Shown piece by piece: positions 1 to 8,088 of a DNA stretch of 35,613 bases (the stretch's first letter is position 1; every line of letters starts with the position of its first letter). The stretch is from positions 1-35,613 of the forward strand of contig QHWQ01000309.1 in NCBI GenBank assembly GCA_003222635.1, read 5' to 3'. The position numbers and the translations under genes are program-made. The DNA comes from Acidobacteriota bacterium (GTDB taxonomy: Bacteria > Acidobacteriota > Vicinamibacteria > Vicinamibacterales > UBA2999). Under the pieces are notes generated by a model. The model ran no database searches, was not told the origin of the DNA, and saw only the letters and a list, made by a program, of their open reading frames with translations.

Positions 1-111
1 TCTTCATGGTGCGTTCAACGGCATTGCATCGAGCGCACGCGCACGTCACCGCGCGCCGCACGTGTGCAACTTCCCGCCCAGGGTGCGCGTCTTGCGTAGT
101 CGCGCACGCGT

Positions 112-657
112 ATGCGCACACCACTGGTCATCGCCTCGATCGCTCTCGCGCTCGTCACGATCAACTGCGGTTCCGTGGAGCCGACATCGCCATCGAGCGT
201 TCCGGCGGGGAGCGTTCCGTCGCGATCGAACAACAGCGGAACACCGACACCAACACCGACACCCTCACCAATTCCGCCACAACCCGTGCCTTCGAGCGGC
301 ACCGGCACCGTGCAGGTGACGGTCTCGCCGAATCCAGTGCCGTTCAGCGGGCAGCCGATTACAGATATCGCCAGCTGCGCGAACCGGCCGAACACGTGGT
401 TCTACGATCAGGTGCTGAGGGAAACGGGCGGCGTCGCCGTCACCGTGACGCGGCGTGTGGACACCTTCGATGGCGCCGCCGGCTCAGCGACAAATCCGAA
501 CGTCAGAATCGCCGCCAACGGATCGACGACCATCCGCACGCGATGGTGCAGCGTGGCGTCATCCGCGCACACGGCTCAGTCGAGCTTCAGCGGCACAGAC
601 GCGAACGGCAAGACATGGAGCGTCACGGGCACGCTCGTACGGCTGAACGCGAAATAG
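112..657 (+). CDS. putative lipoprotein, function unknown
   Basis: Reading frame of 181 residues. It starts with a short basic N-terminus and a hydrophobic stretch ending in a possible lipobox (residues about 17-20, T-I-N-C), so the product may be lipid-anchored in the envelope. A Pro/Thr/Ser-rich linker (about 22-63, with repeated TPTP) precedes a beta-rich C-terminal part containing two cysteines that could form a disulphide (in CANRP and RWCSV). I do not recognise the domain. The upstream 111 bases show no gene I can support. The start has no convincing ribosome binding site, so a different start is possible. The frame ends in TAG, followed after about 10 bases by one arm of an inverted repeat shared with the promoter region of the next gene. 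Confidence 0.7.
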   Translation: MRTPLVIASIALALVTINCGSVEPTSPSSVPAGSVPSRSNNSGTPTPTPTPSPIPPQPVPSSGTGTVQVTVSPNPVPFSGQPITDIASCANRPNTWFYDQVLRETGGVAVTVTRRVDTFDGAAGSATNPNVRIAANGSTTIRTRWCSVASSAHTAQSSFSGTDANGKTWSVTGTLVRLNAK

Positions 658-667
658 TTGACGGTGC

Positions 668-720
668 AACTCCCAAGGAGTAAATCGGGTCTGGAAGTTG
701 GCCGTTGGAAGTTGGGAGTT
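668..720 (+). repeat. heptamer array with complementary arm
   Basis: Four consecutive 7-base units occupy 693-720 (GGAAGTT, GGCCGTT, GGAAGTT, GGGAGTT). The last unit is complementary to AACTCCCAA at 668-676, which pairs with 712-720. The unit differs in sequence from the other arrays in this window but has the same period. Confidence 0.7.
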
Positions 721-726
721 TATAAT
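698..726 (+). promoter_or_regulatory. sigma70-like promoter for the 734 gene, leaderless
   Basis: TTGGCC (698-703) and a perfect TATAAT (721-726) are separated by exactly 17 bases. The -10 ends 7 bases before the ATG at 734, so transcription would begin at or next to the start codon. No Shine-Dalgarno sequence is present. The -35 and the whole spacer lie in the heptamer array, so the promoter appears to have formed partly from the repeat. Confidence 0.6.
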
Positions 727-733
727 CGCGCGC

Positions 734-1342
734 ATGATGAACAGACTGTTCGCGATCGCGTTGCTCGGAACTTCGCTTGCCGTGCCGGCCGCTGCGCAGC
801 AGGGGCAGCAGGGACAGGGCCAGCAGCCGCAAGCGCCGCCGACGACCTCGGCGTTCCTGCGCAACATGTACAACGGCAACAAGAACAACATCCTCCGCTC
901 GGCCGAGAAGGTGCCGGAGGATCTCTACGGCCTGCGCCCCGGTCCGCAGGAGGAAGTGCGCACCTTCGGCCAGCACCTCGCGCACGTCGCCAACTACAAC
1001 TTCCTCTGGTGCGCCCAGGCGAGGGGCGAGAAGAACCCCAACGCCGGCGTCAATTTCGAGAAGACGCTCAAGACGAAGGCTGAAATTCAGAAGGTGCTCG
1101 CCGACTCGTTCGCCTTCTGCGATCCGGCCTACGCGTCGCTGAACGACGAGAACGGCGCGCAGGTCGTCGAAATTCAGCAGGAGAACGGCCGCGTCACGCG
1201 CAACACGCGCGAAGCTCTGTTGATGCTGAACGTCGTCCACAACAACGAGCTGTACGGCAACCTCGTGACGACAATGCGCATCAAGAGCATCGTGCCGCCG
1301 TCATCGGAGCCGCGCCCGGCGCAGGGCGGCCGCGGACAGTAG
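734..1342 (+). CDS. exported DinB-like four-helix protein
   Basis: The 202-residue product has a clear signal peptide (about 1-22, ending PAAAQ) followed by a Gln/Pro-rich linker and a helical domain. The domain resembles the DinB/YfiT-like metal-binding fold: GQHLAHVANYNF (about 79-90) supplies the first histidine region, and VVHNNELYGN (about 167-176) resembles the C-terminal HxxxH helix, with Tyr in place of the second His. Family members are thiol-dependent transferases or of unknown role; the exported form has no assigned substrate. Residues near 129 (FCDPAYASL) match the usual insertion. I chose ATG 734 because it gives a compact signal peptide and lies 7 bases after a consensus -10. 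An earlier in-frame ATG at 698 would begin inside the repeat. Confidence 0.85.
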   Translation: MMNRLFAIALLGTSLAVPAAAQQGQQGQGQQPQAPPTTSAFLRNMYNGNKNNILRSAEKVPEDLYGLRPGPQEEVRTFGQHLAHVANYNFLWCAQARGEKNPNAGVNFEKTLKTKAEIQKVLADSFAFCDPAYASLNDENGAQVVEIQQENGRVTRNTREALLMLNVVHNNELYGNLVTTMRIKSIVPPSSEPRPAQGGRGQ

Positions 1343-1361
1343 ACAGCAGTACGAGGGGCGG

Positions 1362-1532
1362 GTGGCGCCTCCGAATCGCGCACAGCTGCTCGCCTTTCTT
1401 CGTGCCCATCGCTATGCAGCAGTTGCGTCGATTAATCCCATCACGGACCCGCAGCCTGCTGTCGTCGGCATCGCGTGCTCGATACATTTGAAATCGTCTT
1501 CGACACAGACTTCGCAGTCCGCCCTCCGCTGA
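1362..1532 (+). pseudogene. remnant of a pyridoxamine-phosphate-oxidase-like gene
   Basis: A GTG at 1362 preceded by GAGGGG opens a 56-codon frame. Its product (NRAQLLAFLRAHRYAAVASI, then PQPAVVGIA) reads like the N-terminus of the PNPOx-like flavin split-barrel family. The expected next strand, FEIVFDT, is present but in the +1 frame from about 1475, and beyond it no frame continues the family. I read this as one frameshift plus loss of the rest. The stretch 1533-1706 holds nothing else I can support apart from the leader of the TonB receptor gene. A sequencing error could explain the shift but not the missing C-terminus. Confidence 0.5.
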
Positions 1533-1718
1533 TCATCGAACTGAAGCCGCCAAGTTGTTCCTTCGTCTCGGCGAATGGGCCATCCGTGGCTGACATCCTG
1601 CCGCCGCGCACCTACCGGGAAAGACAAGTGATATGCTCGCCGCTCTCGAATCGCCGAGCTCCAAATTTCTCGTCGCGTTGTCATCGCGGGCGCCGTCGCC
1701 GCTGCCAAGGAGGAGCCG

Positions 1719-4706
1719 ATGGATACCACGTTCCGAACACTTCGCGGGAGACACCTTGTTCTCAGGTCGCTCGTCCTGCTGATCGGATGCCTGGTTCCTG
1801 CCGCCGTCCACGCGCAGGAAGCGAGCATCATCGGACAAGTCACCGACGATACCGGCGCCGTGCTGCCGGGCGTGACGGTGACCGCCACCAGCCCCGCACT
1901 TCAAGTCAAACAAGTTGTTGACGTCACCAACGAACGCGGCGAGTACCGGCTGACGCCGCTGCCGCTCGGCACCTACTCGGTCGAGTACACGCTCGAGGGA
2001 TTTCAGAGCGTGCGGCGCGCCGATCTCCGCCTCACCGCCGGCTTCACCGCCAAGGTCGACATCGTGCTGAAGGTGAGCGCGCTCGCCGAGACGATCACGG
2101 TCTCCGGCGAGGCGCCGCTCGTGGACGTCACGTCCACGACCGCGACCACACAGTTGACCCGCGAAACGCTGGAGGTCATCCCCACCGGCCGCAACAGCAT
2201 CGTCGCGCTGATGATCCAGGCGCCCGGCGCCCGTCCGCAGCTCGATTGGAGCTTCGTGACCGGCAACCCGCAGTTCAAGGTGTTCGGTGAGCTCGGCGAG
2301 CAGTGGGTCGCCATGGAAGGCGTCGTCACGAGCGGGCCGAAGACCGGCACGCAGGGCGGCAATCATTACGACTATTCCGCCATCGAGGAATCGACCGTCT
2401 CGACCGTCGGCAACACCGCCGACGCGCCGACCAAGGGTCTGCAGATCAACGTGATCCTGAAGTCGGGCGGCGATCAGTTCCACGGCAACGGCGCCTTCTT
2501 TGGCACCAATCACCATCTGGAATTCGACAACGTCAACGACACGCTGCGCGCGCGCGGCATTACCGGCGGCAACCCGGTGAACGTGCGCTGGGACGCGAGC
2601 GGCGAGCTGGGCGGACGGATCGTCCCCAACAAGCTCTGGTTCTACTACTCGACGCGCCGGCGCGAGGAGAAGGTGCAGACGTTCAACGCCTTCCACGACG
2701 ATGGCGTGACGCCGTCCGTGTCCGACATGTTCCAGTACTTCCACACGGGAAAGATCTCGTATCAGATGAACCAGTCGAACAAGTTCATCGGCTTCGTGCA
2801 GTACGTGCGTCAGGGCGGCGAGAGCACGAACAATCAGTTCTCGTCGTATGACTCGCGCATCTACAGCCCGACGCAGGCGACGACGAGCAAGATCGAGTGG
2901 CAGGGCATCCGCGGCAACAAATACTTCTCGGTGCAGTCGGGCGCGTGGATCTGGAACGTCTCGCGCCAGTGCTACTCGAACAACGTGGCGACCACCGATC
3001 TGCTCACGAGCCGCATCACGGGCTGCAACAACAACTACGGCATCAACTCGTACGAGGGGCGCGATCACCAGCTTGGACGGCTGACGTGGTACAAGCCGAA
3101 TTTCTTCGCCGGGAACCACGACTTCAAGGCCGGCTTCGACTACGCGGCCGCGCACGCCGATCGGAAGATCAGCTCGCGCGACGGCCGCGGCAGCGAGCAG
3201 ACCGGTCTCCCGAAGGGGTTTGTCGGCAACTATCAGCTCGTCTACCGCACGCCGCCGGGGTCTCCCTCACTGGTCCCGTTCGCGATGGACGCCTATAACA
3301 ACTGTTACGAGGACGACAAACCGGATTGCACGCCGAAAGATCTGACGCACACCTTCTGGTCGTACGCGGAGGACAGCTGGACGATTCATCGTCAGTTGAC
3401 GCTGAATCTGGGCGCTCGCTATGCGCATGCGGTCGGGTTCATCCCCGAGCAGTGCCGCACGGCATCGGCGCCGCCGCTCGAGACCGTGTATCCCGCCAAG
3501 TGCTGGGATCGGATCGATTTCCGGACGTGGAACTCGATCGTTCCACGTCTCCATGCGGCGTACGACCTCACCGGCAGCGGCCGCACGGTCATCAAGGGCG
3601 GTTACGGCCGGTTCGCGCACAACTGGCACTCGGATGAACTGCAGATGGCCAACGAGAACGTGCATCTCGTGTCGCGGTTCCTCTGGCACGACCTCAACGG
3701 CAACAAGCTGTTCGATCCCGGCGAGATCAACTTCGACCTCGCGGGTTCCGACTTCGTGTCCACGAGCCTCTTCACCGGCGGCGAGGACGGCCTCGCGGGC
3801 GCGGTGCCCAACCCGAACATCAAGGAGCCGATGAGCAACGAGTTCTCCATCGGGCTCGAGCACCAGATGACGCATTCATTCGCGATACGCGCCACCGGGA
3901 TCTATTCGCGGCAGCAGGTGTTCCGCATGCAGAACAACCTGCGGCCGTACGGCGTCTACAACATTCCGGTCACGCGGCCCGATCCTGGTCCCGACGGCGT
4001 GCTCGGCACGGCGGATGATCCGGGACGCTCGATCACCTTCTACGAATATCCCGCGGCGCTCGCCGCCCGCCAGTTCCAGCAGCCGATGCTCGTCAACGGC
4101 ACGCCCGCCGACGATCAGAAGTACACGACGGTCGAGATCGCGGCGAGCAAGCGGCTCGACAGGCGCTGGATGGTGATGGCGTCCTACTCGACGACGAAGA
4201 TCGACGTGCCGCACTGGCAGAACACGGCGAGCACCGGCAACGACTTCACGATGCCGGGTCTGCAGGTGTTCCTGACGACGCTGGATCCGAACGCCGAGAT
4301 CAATTCGGCGTACAGGATCTGGGAAACGACTGCCCGCGCCGACGCCGCCTATATCCTGCCGTGGGGCGTGCAGGTCTCCGGGAATTTCGAGCACCGCAGC
4401 GGTCAGCCGTGGGCGCGCACGGTGAATTTCGCCGCGCCCGCCGGCCAGCCGATTCCGAACATCACGCTGCGGACCGAGGCGATCGGCGCCGAGCGCCTGC
4501 CGGACATCAACCTGCTGCACATGCGCATCGAGAAGGCGATCCGCATGTCGGGGGGCCGGAAGCTCGCGCTGCGGCTGAACATCTTCAACGTCACCAACAT
4601 CAATACCGAGCAGTCGATCACGCAGCTGTCCGGTGTGAACTTCGGACGGCCGGGAGGCGTCATGCCGCCGCGGATCGCCGAGGTCGGCGCCGAGTATTCG
4701 TTCTGA
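1719..4706 (+). CDS. TonB-dependent receptor, carboxypeptidase-regulatory N-domain
   Basis: The 995-residue outer-membrane transporter belongs to the Oar-like/CarboxypepD_reg group common in Acidobacteriota. A signal peptide (about 1-32, ending VHAQ) is followed by a transthyretin-like domain (about 36-115: GQVTDDTGAVLPGVTVTA, then NERGEYRL). A plug region follows (ETITVSGEAPLVDV about 128, then VIPTGRNS), then a long beta-barrel with alternating aromatic strands. The last residue is Phe (AEYSF), as expected for insertion by the BAM machinery. Start ATG 1719 has a strong AAGGAGGAG ribosome site at 1708-1716. The next gene starts 11 bases downstream, so the two are probably co-transcribed. The substrate cannot be read from sequence; these receptors import large or scarce compounds using TonB energy. 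Confidence 0.93.
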   Translation: MDTTFRTLRGRHLVLRSLVLLIGCLVPAAVHAQEASIIGQVTDDTGAVLPGVTVTATSPALQVKQVVDVTNERGEYRLTPLPLGTYSVEYTLEGFQSVRRADLRLTAGFTAKVDIVLKVSALAETITVSGEAPLVDVTSTTATTQLTRETLEVIPTGRNSIVALMIQAPGARPQLDWSFVTGNPQFKVFGELGEQWVAMEGVVTSGPKTGTQGGNHYDYSAIEESTVSTVGNTADAPTKGLQINVILKSGGDQFHGNGAFFGTNHHLEFDNVNDTLRARGITGGNPVNVRWDASGELGGRIVPNKLWFYYSTRRREEKVQTFNAFHDDGVTPSVSDMFQYFHTGKISYQMNQSNKFIGFVQYVRQGGESTNNQFSSYDSRIYSPTQATTSKIEWQGIRGNKYFSVQSGAWIWNVSRQCYSNNVATTDLLTSRITGCNNNYGINSYEGRDHQLGRLTWYKPNFFAGNHDFKAGFDYAAAHADRKISSRDGRGSEQTGLPKGFVGNYQLVYRTPPGSPSLVPFAMDAYNNCYEDDKPDCTPKDLTHTFWSYAEDSWTIHRQLTLNLGARYAHAVGFIPEQCRTASAPPLETVYPAKCWDRIDFRTWNSIVPRLHAAYDLTGSGRTVIKGGYGRFAHNWHSDELQMANENVHLVSRFLWHDLNGNKLFDPGEINFDLAGSDFVSTSLFTGGEDGLAGAVPNPNIKEPMSNEFSIGLEHQMTHSFAIRATGIYSRQQVFRMQNNLRPYGVYNIPVTRPDPGPDGVLGTADDPGRSITFYEYPAALAARQFQQPMLVNGTPADDQKYTTVEIAASKRLDRRWMVMASYSTTKIDVPHWQNTASTGNDFTMPGLQVFLTTLDPNAEINSAYRIWETTARADAAYILPWGVQVSGNFEHRSGQPWARTVNFAAPAGQPIPNITLRTEAIGAERLPDINLLHMRIEKAIRMSGGRKLALRLNIFNVTNINTEQSITQLSGVNFGRPGGVMPPRIAEVGAEYSF

Positions 4707-4717
4707 GGAGGTGCGCC

Positions 4718-5287
4718 ATGAAAGTTGCAGTCATCGCGTTGTGCGCGCTGCTGTCGGGGGCGGCGCCGCTGCTGGCGCAGGACTCGCCGCAGTTCGACGT
4801 CGCCGGCACCTACGGCTTCATGCGCGACACCAATCGCGGCCAGAACTTTCCCGCCGGGTGGGCGGTCGCGGCCACGGGCCACGTCAACGACTGGGCTGGC
4901 GTGGTCACCGAAGTCGGCGGCGGCTCTACGACGTGCACGAACTGTCAACGAGGTCCGTTTGCCAGCGAGGCGTTCCGCGGCCGGGATCTTCATCTCCGTG
5001 TCCTCACGTTCATGGGAGGGCCGCGCGTGACAGCGCATGGGCTCGGGACCGTGACGCCGTTCGCGCAGATGCTGTTTGGCGGCGCGCACCTCAGCGGCGG
5101 CATCGAGTGGGACGGCGCGCTGAACACGGGATTTGCGTATCAGCCCGGCGCGGGCGTTGATTTCCACGCCGGCCCGAAGGTCAGCTTCAGAATCCAGGGC
5201 GATTACCGCATCATCCGCACGACCGGCCACAACAACAATCAATCGCGCGTGCTGACGGGAGTCGTCTACAATTTCGGCTCACAATGA
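4718..5287 (+). CDS. small outer-membrane beta-barrel protein
   Basis: The 189-residue product has a signal peptide (about 1-21, ending LLAQ). The rest is made of short amphipathic strands with Gly-rich turns (FDVAGTYGF, GWAVAATGHV, GAGVDFHAGPKVSFRIQGDY), typical of eight-stranded OmpA/OmpW-like barrels. A CTNC pair near residues 69-72 may form a disulphide loop. The final strand (LTGVVYNFGSQ) carries the aromatic pattern but not a terminal Phe. GAGGAGG precedes ATG 4718, and the gene lies 11 bases after the TonB receptor, so it may act in the same envelope complex or simply be co-expressed. Its stop TGA lies within a 24-bp tandem duplication that also contains the next start. Confidence 0.85.
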   Translation: MKVAVIALCALLSGAAPLLAQDSPQFDVAGTYGFMRDTNRGQNFPAGWAVAATGHVNDWAGVVTEVGGGSTTCTNCQRGPFASEAFRGRDLHLRVLTFMGGPRVTAHGLGTVTPFAQMLFGGAHLSGGIEWDGALNTGFAYQPGAGVDFHAGPKVSFRIQGDYRIIRTTGHNNNQSRVLTGVVYNFGSQ

Positions 5288-5324
5288 GAGGGGTTGCCGT
5301 GCTCACAATTAGAGAGGTTGCTGT
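5277..5324 (+). repeat. 24-bp tandem duplication at a gene junction
   Basis: Positions 5277-5300 and 5301-5324 match at 21 of 24 bases. Copy 1 contains the stop codon of the barrel gene and an ATG. In copy 2 the ATG has become ATT, and an AGAGAGG ribosome site leads to a GTG at 5323. The duplication therefore copied a translation-start region. Confidence 0.75.
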
Positions 5325-6162
5325 GAGAAAAATGCTTTGCGCTCTGTGGGTCGTCTCGCTGCTGGTGCCCGCCATCGCGTCCGCGCAGCCGTTTCCGGTG
5401 AATGCGGCTGGCGTGACCAACGGCCACTGGCACCTGAACTCGAAGGACATCGAGGCGAACAAGAAGATCTTCGTCGCGATGGGCGGCACGCTGGTCACCA
5501 ACGGGAATTTTCAGATCGTCAGATTTCCCGGCGTCCTCGTCTATCTGAATCAGGGAGCGGGCGCGGCGCCGGCCAACGGCGGGACGGTGGGCAGCGTGGT
5601 GAACCACGTCGGCTTCACGGTGCCGAATACGCAGGCAGCCGTCGCGAAGTGGAAGGCGGCCGGCGTGAACGTGCTGCCGGGTGGCGCGGGGCGGACCGAT
5701 CAGGCGTTTGTCGAGACGCCCGATGGCGTGCGGATCGAGATCCTCGAGAACAAGGATCAGAAGTTCCCGATCCAGAGCCAGCACGTCCACTTCAACGTTC
5801 CCGAATCTGAAATCCCGAAGATGCAGGCGTGGTACGCGGCCTGGTTCGGCGCGGTGCCGGGCAAGCGCGGCGCCAACATCGCGGCGGACCTGCCGGGCAT
5901 CAACCTGTCGTTCTCGAAGGCGATGGACGACAAGCCGCAGGTGACGACGAAGGGGCGCACGCTGGATCACATCGGCTTCGATGTGAAGAACCTCGAGGCG
6001 TTCCTGAAGCGGTACGAGGCGGCGGGCGGGAAGATCGATCGGCCGTACACGAAGAACGCGCAGGCCAACACCGCGCTCGCGTTCATCTACGATCCGTGGG
6101 GCACCTACATCGAGCTCAACGAGCGGCCGGATACGCCTTCGGCGACCACGGCCGCTCGGTAG
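5323..6162 (+). CDS. exported protein with two VOC/glyoxalase domains
   Basis: From GTG 5323 the product has 279 residues: a signal peptide (ending ASAQ) and two vicinal-oxygen-chelate modules. The first starts at HWHLNSKDIEANKKIF and has NHVGFTVPN with ETPDGVRIEIL. The second starts at QHVHFNVPESEIPKMQ and has LDHIGFDVKNLEAF with DPWGTYIELNE. The conserved His and Glu positions suggest metal binding in both halves, as in glyoxalase/dioxygenase-fold proteins; the reaction is unknown. GTG 5323 is preceded by AGAGAGG with 5-base spacing and gives the best signal peptide. An upstream ATG at 5284 overlaps the previous stop but lacks a ribosome site, and ATG 5332 is also possible. It is likely the third gene of the 1719 operon. 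Confidence 0.85.
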   Translation: MRKMLCALWVVSLLVPAIASAQPFPVNAAGVTNGHWHLNSKDIEANKKIFVAMGGTLVTNGNFQIVRFPGVLVYLNQGAGAAPANGGTVGSVVNHVGFTVPNTQAAVAKWKAAGVNVLPGGAGRTDQAFVETPDGVRIEILENKDQKFPIQSQHVHFNVPESEIPKMQAWYAAWFGAVPGKRGANIAADLPGINLSFSKAMDDKPQVTTKGRTLDHIGFDVKNLEAFLKRYEAAGGKIDRPYTKNAQANTALAFIYDPWGTYIELNERPDTPSATTAAR

Positions 6163-6164
6163 GC

Positions 6165-6227
6165 GGCAGGTGGCAGTGGGCAGGTGGCAGTGAGGTTCTG
6201 CAACCTACTGCAACCTGCCTCCTGCCC
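6165..6227. terminator. bidirectional hairpin built of heptamers
   Basis: Between two convergent genes, 6165-6192 is four 7-base units (GGCAGGT and GGCAGTG alternating). GGGCAGGTGGCAG at 6178-6190 pairs with 6215-6227, with one mismatch over 13 bases. A second small hairpin (AGGTT/AACCT, 6193-6206) sits inside. Both flanking genes end in TAG (6160-6162, and 6238-6236 on the minus strand). There is no T-run, so termination is inferred from position and fold. Confidence 0.6.
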
Positions 6228-6235
6228 CCTGGTAC

Positions 6236-7489
6236 CTAATTCGTCGTGTTCACGCGGAATGCCGCGCGGTCAATCTTCGCGCCGCGGAAGTAGACCGAGT
6301 TGATCTTCCGCGTGTTCGTGATGTTGTCGAGCGGATTCGCGTCGAGCACGAGGAAGTCGGCGCTCTTGTTGGCCTCGATCGTGCCGACGTCGGTGAGGCG
6401 CAGGAACTGCGCGCCGTTGCGCGTCGCCGCGACGATCACCTGCATCGGCGTCATCCCCGCCGCCACCATGTCCTCGATCTCGACGTGCGGCGCGTACGGC
6501 GTGTTGCCGTCGGTGCCGACGACGATCTTGATGCCGGCGGCATTGAGCTTCGCGAGGTTGCGCGCCTGGATGCTCCAGAAGTCGTGCGCCTTCGCATCGG
6601 CCTTGTTCGCCGCGTCGATCTTGGCGAAGTCGGCGGCGGACATGCCCTCGCGCAGGAAGCTCAAATCGGTGCGGACGCCGCGCTCCGGCATGTTCGGCCC
6701 GATGACGAAGTTCGGGTTCTTCTTCACCAGCGTCATGAACTCCTCGTCGACGTCCTTGTCGCGCACGTCGTGCGCGAAGGCGTCGACGCCGGCGCGCAGC
6801 ATGCCCTTCGCATCCTCGAGCGTGTAGATGTGCGTGATCGTGCGGAGTCCTTTCTTATGGGCTTCGTCGATGGCCGCGCCGTAGATATCCGGTGTCAGCT
6901 TCTTCACGGTGCCCATCCGATCGTCGACCCAGATCTTGATGAGGTCGACTTTCTTCGCGGCTTCCTCGTCCACGGCGGCCCGCGCCTCCGCTGGCGACGA
7001 TACCCAGTGCGGCGCCATCGTGCGTCCCGGCTCGACGCCGGTGATGCCGCGGCCGGCGGTGAAGAAGCGCGCCGCGCCCGGGATCTTTCCTTCGCGCGTT
7101 TCCTCGCGAACCTGGAACGAGATGGGCGTCGTGTCCTGGCCCATGCTCTGCGCCGCGGTGACGCCGTAGTAGACGCGCCGCTTCAGATCGTCGACGAGCA
7201 TCTCGCGCGTCTGGCTGAGATGGTTGTGCGTGTCGATGAGCGTCGGCATCACGGTCTTGCCGGCCAGGTTGACGCGCGTCGCGCCCGCGGGCACGCGCAC
7301 GTCGGCCGCGCGGCCGACCGCCGTGAAACGGTTCCCTGTGACGACAAAGGTGGCGTTCTCGATGGGAGCGCGTCCGTCGCCGACGATGACGCGCGCGCCT
7401 TCGAAGATGGTGACGTTGTTCTGCGCCAGCATGGTGAGCGGCAGCGCCAGGATGGCGGCCGCGAGGACGAGAAGCTTCGCTCGGTGCAT
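6236..7489 (-). CDS. exported amidohydrolase, imidazolonepropionase-like
   Basis: The 417-residue product has a signal peptide (about 1-22, ending MLAQ) and the full metal-dependent amidohydrolase layout. A small beta-sandwich (about 25-80) leads to DTHNH (86-90, two metal-binding His). Lys185 in DLIKIWVDD may be the bridging carboxylated residue. His220 (RTITHIYT), His240 (DAFAHDV) and Asp327 (VGTDGN) complete the site. The closing beta-sandwich is GTIEANKSADFLVLDANP. Members hydrolyse C-N bonds in cyclic amides, amidines or dipeptides; an exported member probably acts on small peptides or amides in the periplasm. A GGAGGG ribosome site precedes the ATG. The gene diverges from the 7538 gene with only 48 bases between starts. 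Confidence 0.9.
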   Translation of the reverse strand: MHRAKLLVLAAAILALPLTMLAQNNVTIFEGARVIVGDGRAPIENATFVVTGNRFTAVGRAADVRVPAGATRVNLAGKTVMPTLIDTHNHLSQTREMLVDDLKRRVYYGVTAAQSMGQDTTPISFQVREETREGKIPGAARFFTAGRGITGVEPGRTMAPHWVSSPAEARAAVDEEAAKKVDLIKIWVDDRMGTVKKLTPDIYGAAIDEAHKKGLRTITHIYTLEDAKGMLRAGVDAFAHDVRDKDVDEEFMTLVKKNPNFVIGPNMPERGVRTDLSFLREGMSAADFAKIDAANKADAKAHDFWSIQARNLAKLNAAGIKIVVGTDGNTPYAPHVEIEDMVAAGMTPMQVIVAATRNGAQFLRLTDVGTIEANKSADFLVLDANPLDNITNTRKINSVYFRGAKIDRAAFRVNTTN

Positions 7490-7537
7490 GGGCCCTCCAG
7501 CGCGGTGAACTCTATCACCGACCGATAAGATCCGGTG

Positions 7538-8065
7538 ATGGCGCAGCCATCCGCCGCCTCCTCACTCGTATGGACCCGCCCGGAGCGCCTTTCGGAGCAT
7601 TTCGAGCTGCGGGGCGCCGACGGTCCAATCGCGACGCTCACGTTCGATCCGCGTCCAACCGTTGCCTGGGAATACACGGCACGGCATGAGGCGACCGCCG
7701 CCGCGGGCGACGCCCGCTGGCGGCTCGCGGTGGTCCGCCGCGGGTTTCTCGGATTGAAGGCGGACGTGCACGTCGGCGGCGCCAACGAAGGAATGCTCGG
7801 GGCGGGTTACTTCCTGCGCAACGCGATCGTCGACGTGTCGGGACTCCCGCCGTACAGCTGGGACGGCAGCGTGACGCGCAACAGCAGCGACGTGTTCGTC
7901 CATCCCGAAGGATTTCCGGCGTTGCGCTTCGAGCACGGTGAGTACTTCGATCGCGTAAACGCACACGTCACCGTGCTGTTCGACGCGATGCCGCCCCGCG
8001 ACGTCGTCCTGCTGGCCACGCTCGGCCTCTATTTGCGGCTGTTGATGAACAAGGTGTACCGCTAA
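7538..8065 (+). CDS. conserved-looking protein of unknown function
   Basis: A 175-residue protein with no signal peptide that I do not recognise. It looks soluble and beta-rich in its first 130 residues (FELRGADGPIATLTF, WRLAVVRRGFLGLKADVHV, GYFLRNAIVDVSG). It ends in a hydrophobic segment (about 150-170, DVVLLATLGLYLRLLMNKVY) that could be an amphipathic or tail-anchor helix. Alternating strands with central Gly suggest a phospholipid-scramblase/LURP-like barrel, but that is only an impression. ATG 7538 lies 6 bases after TAAGAT (7526-7531) and has no ribosome site, so the transcript may be leaderless; GTG 7535 is an alternative. It ends 23 bases before the NHL gene on the same strand. Confidence 0.7.
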   Translation: MAQPSAASSLVWTRPERLSEHFELRGADGPIATLTFDPRPTVAWEYTARHEATAAAGDARWRLAVVRRGFLGLKADVHVGGANEGMLGAGYFLRNAIVDVSGLPPYSWDGSVTRNSSDVFVHPEGFPALRFEHGEYFDRVNAHVTVLFDAMPPRDVVLLATLGLYLRLLMNKVYR

Positions 8066-8088
8066 GATTGCGCGCACGGAGGCTCGCC

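Noticed and set aside
6-683. 225-codon plus-strand frame over the first lipoprotein gene
   Set aside because: It is His/Arg-rich shadow; the overlapping 112-657 frame has a signal peptide and a more normal composition.
1533-3155. 540-codon minus-strand open frame over the first TonB receptor
   Set aside because: It has shadow composition with no domain or signal peptide, while the plus strand carries a clear receptor with a strong ribosome site.
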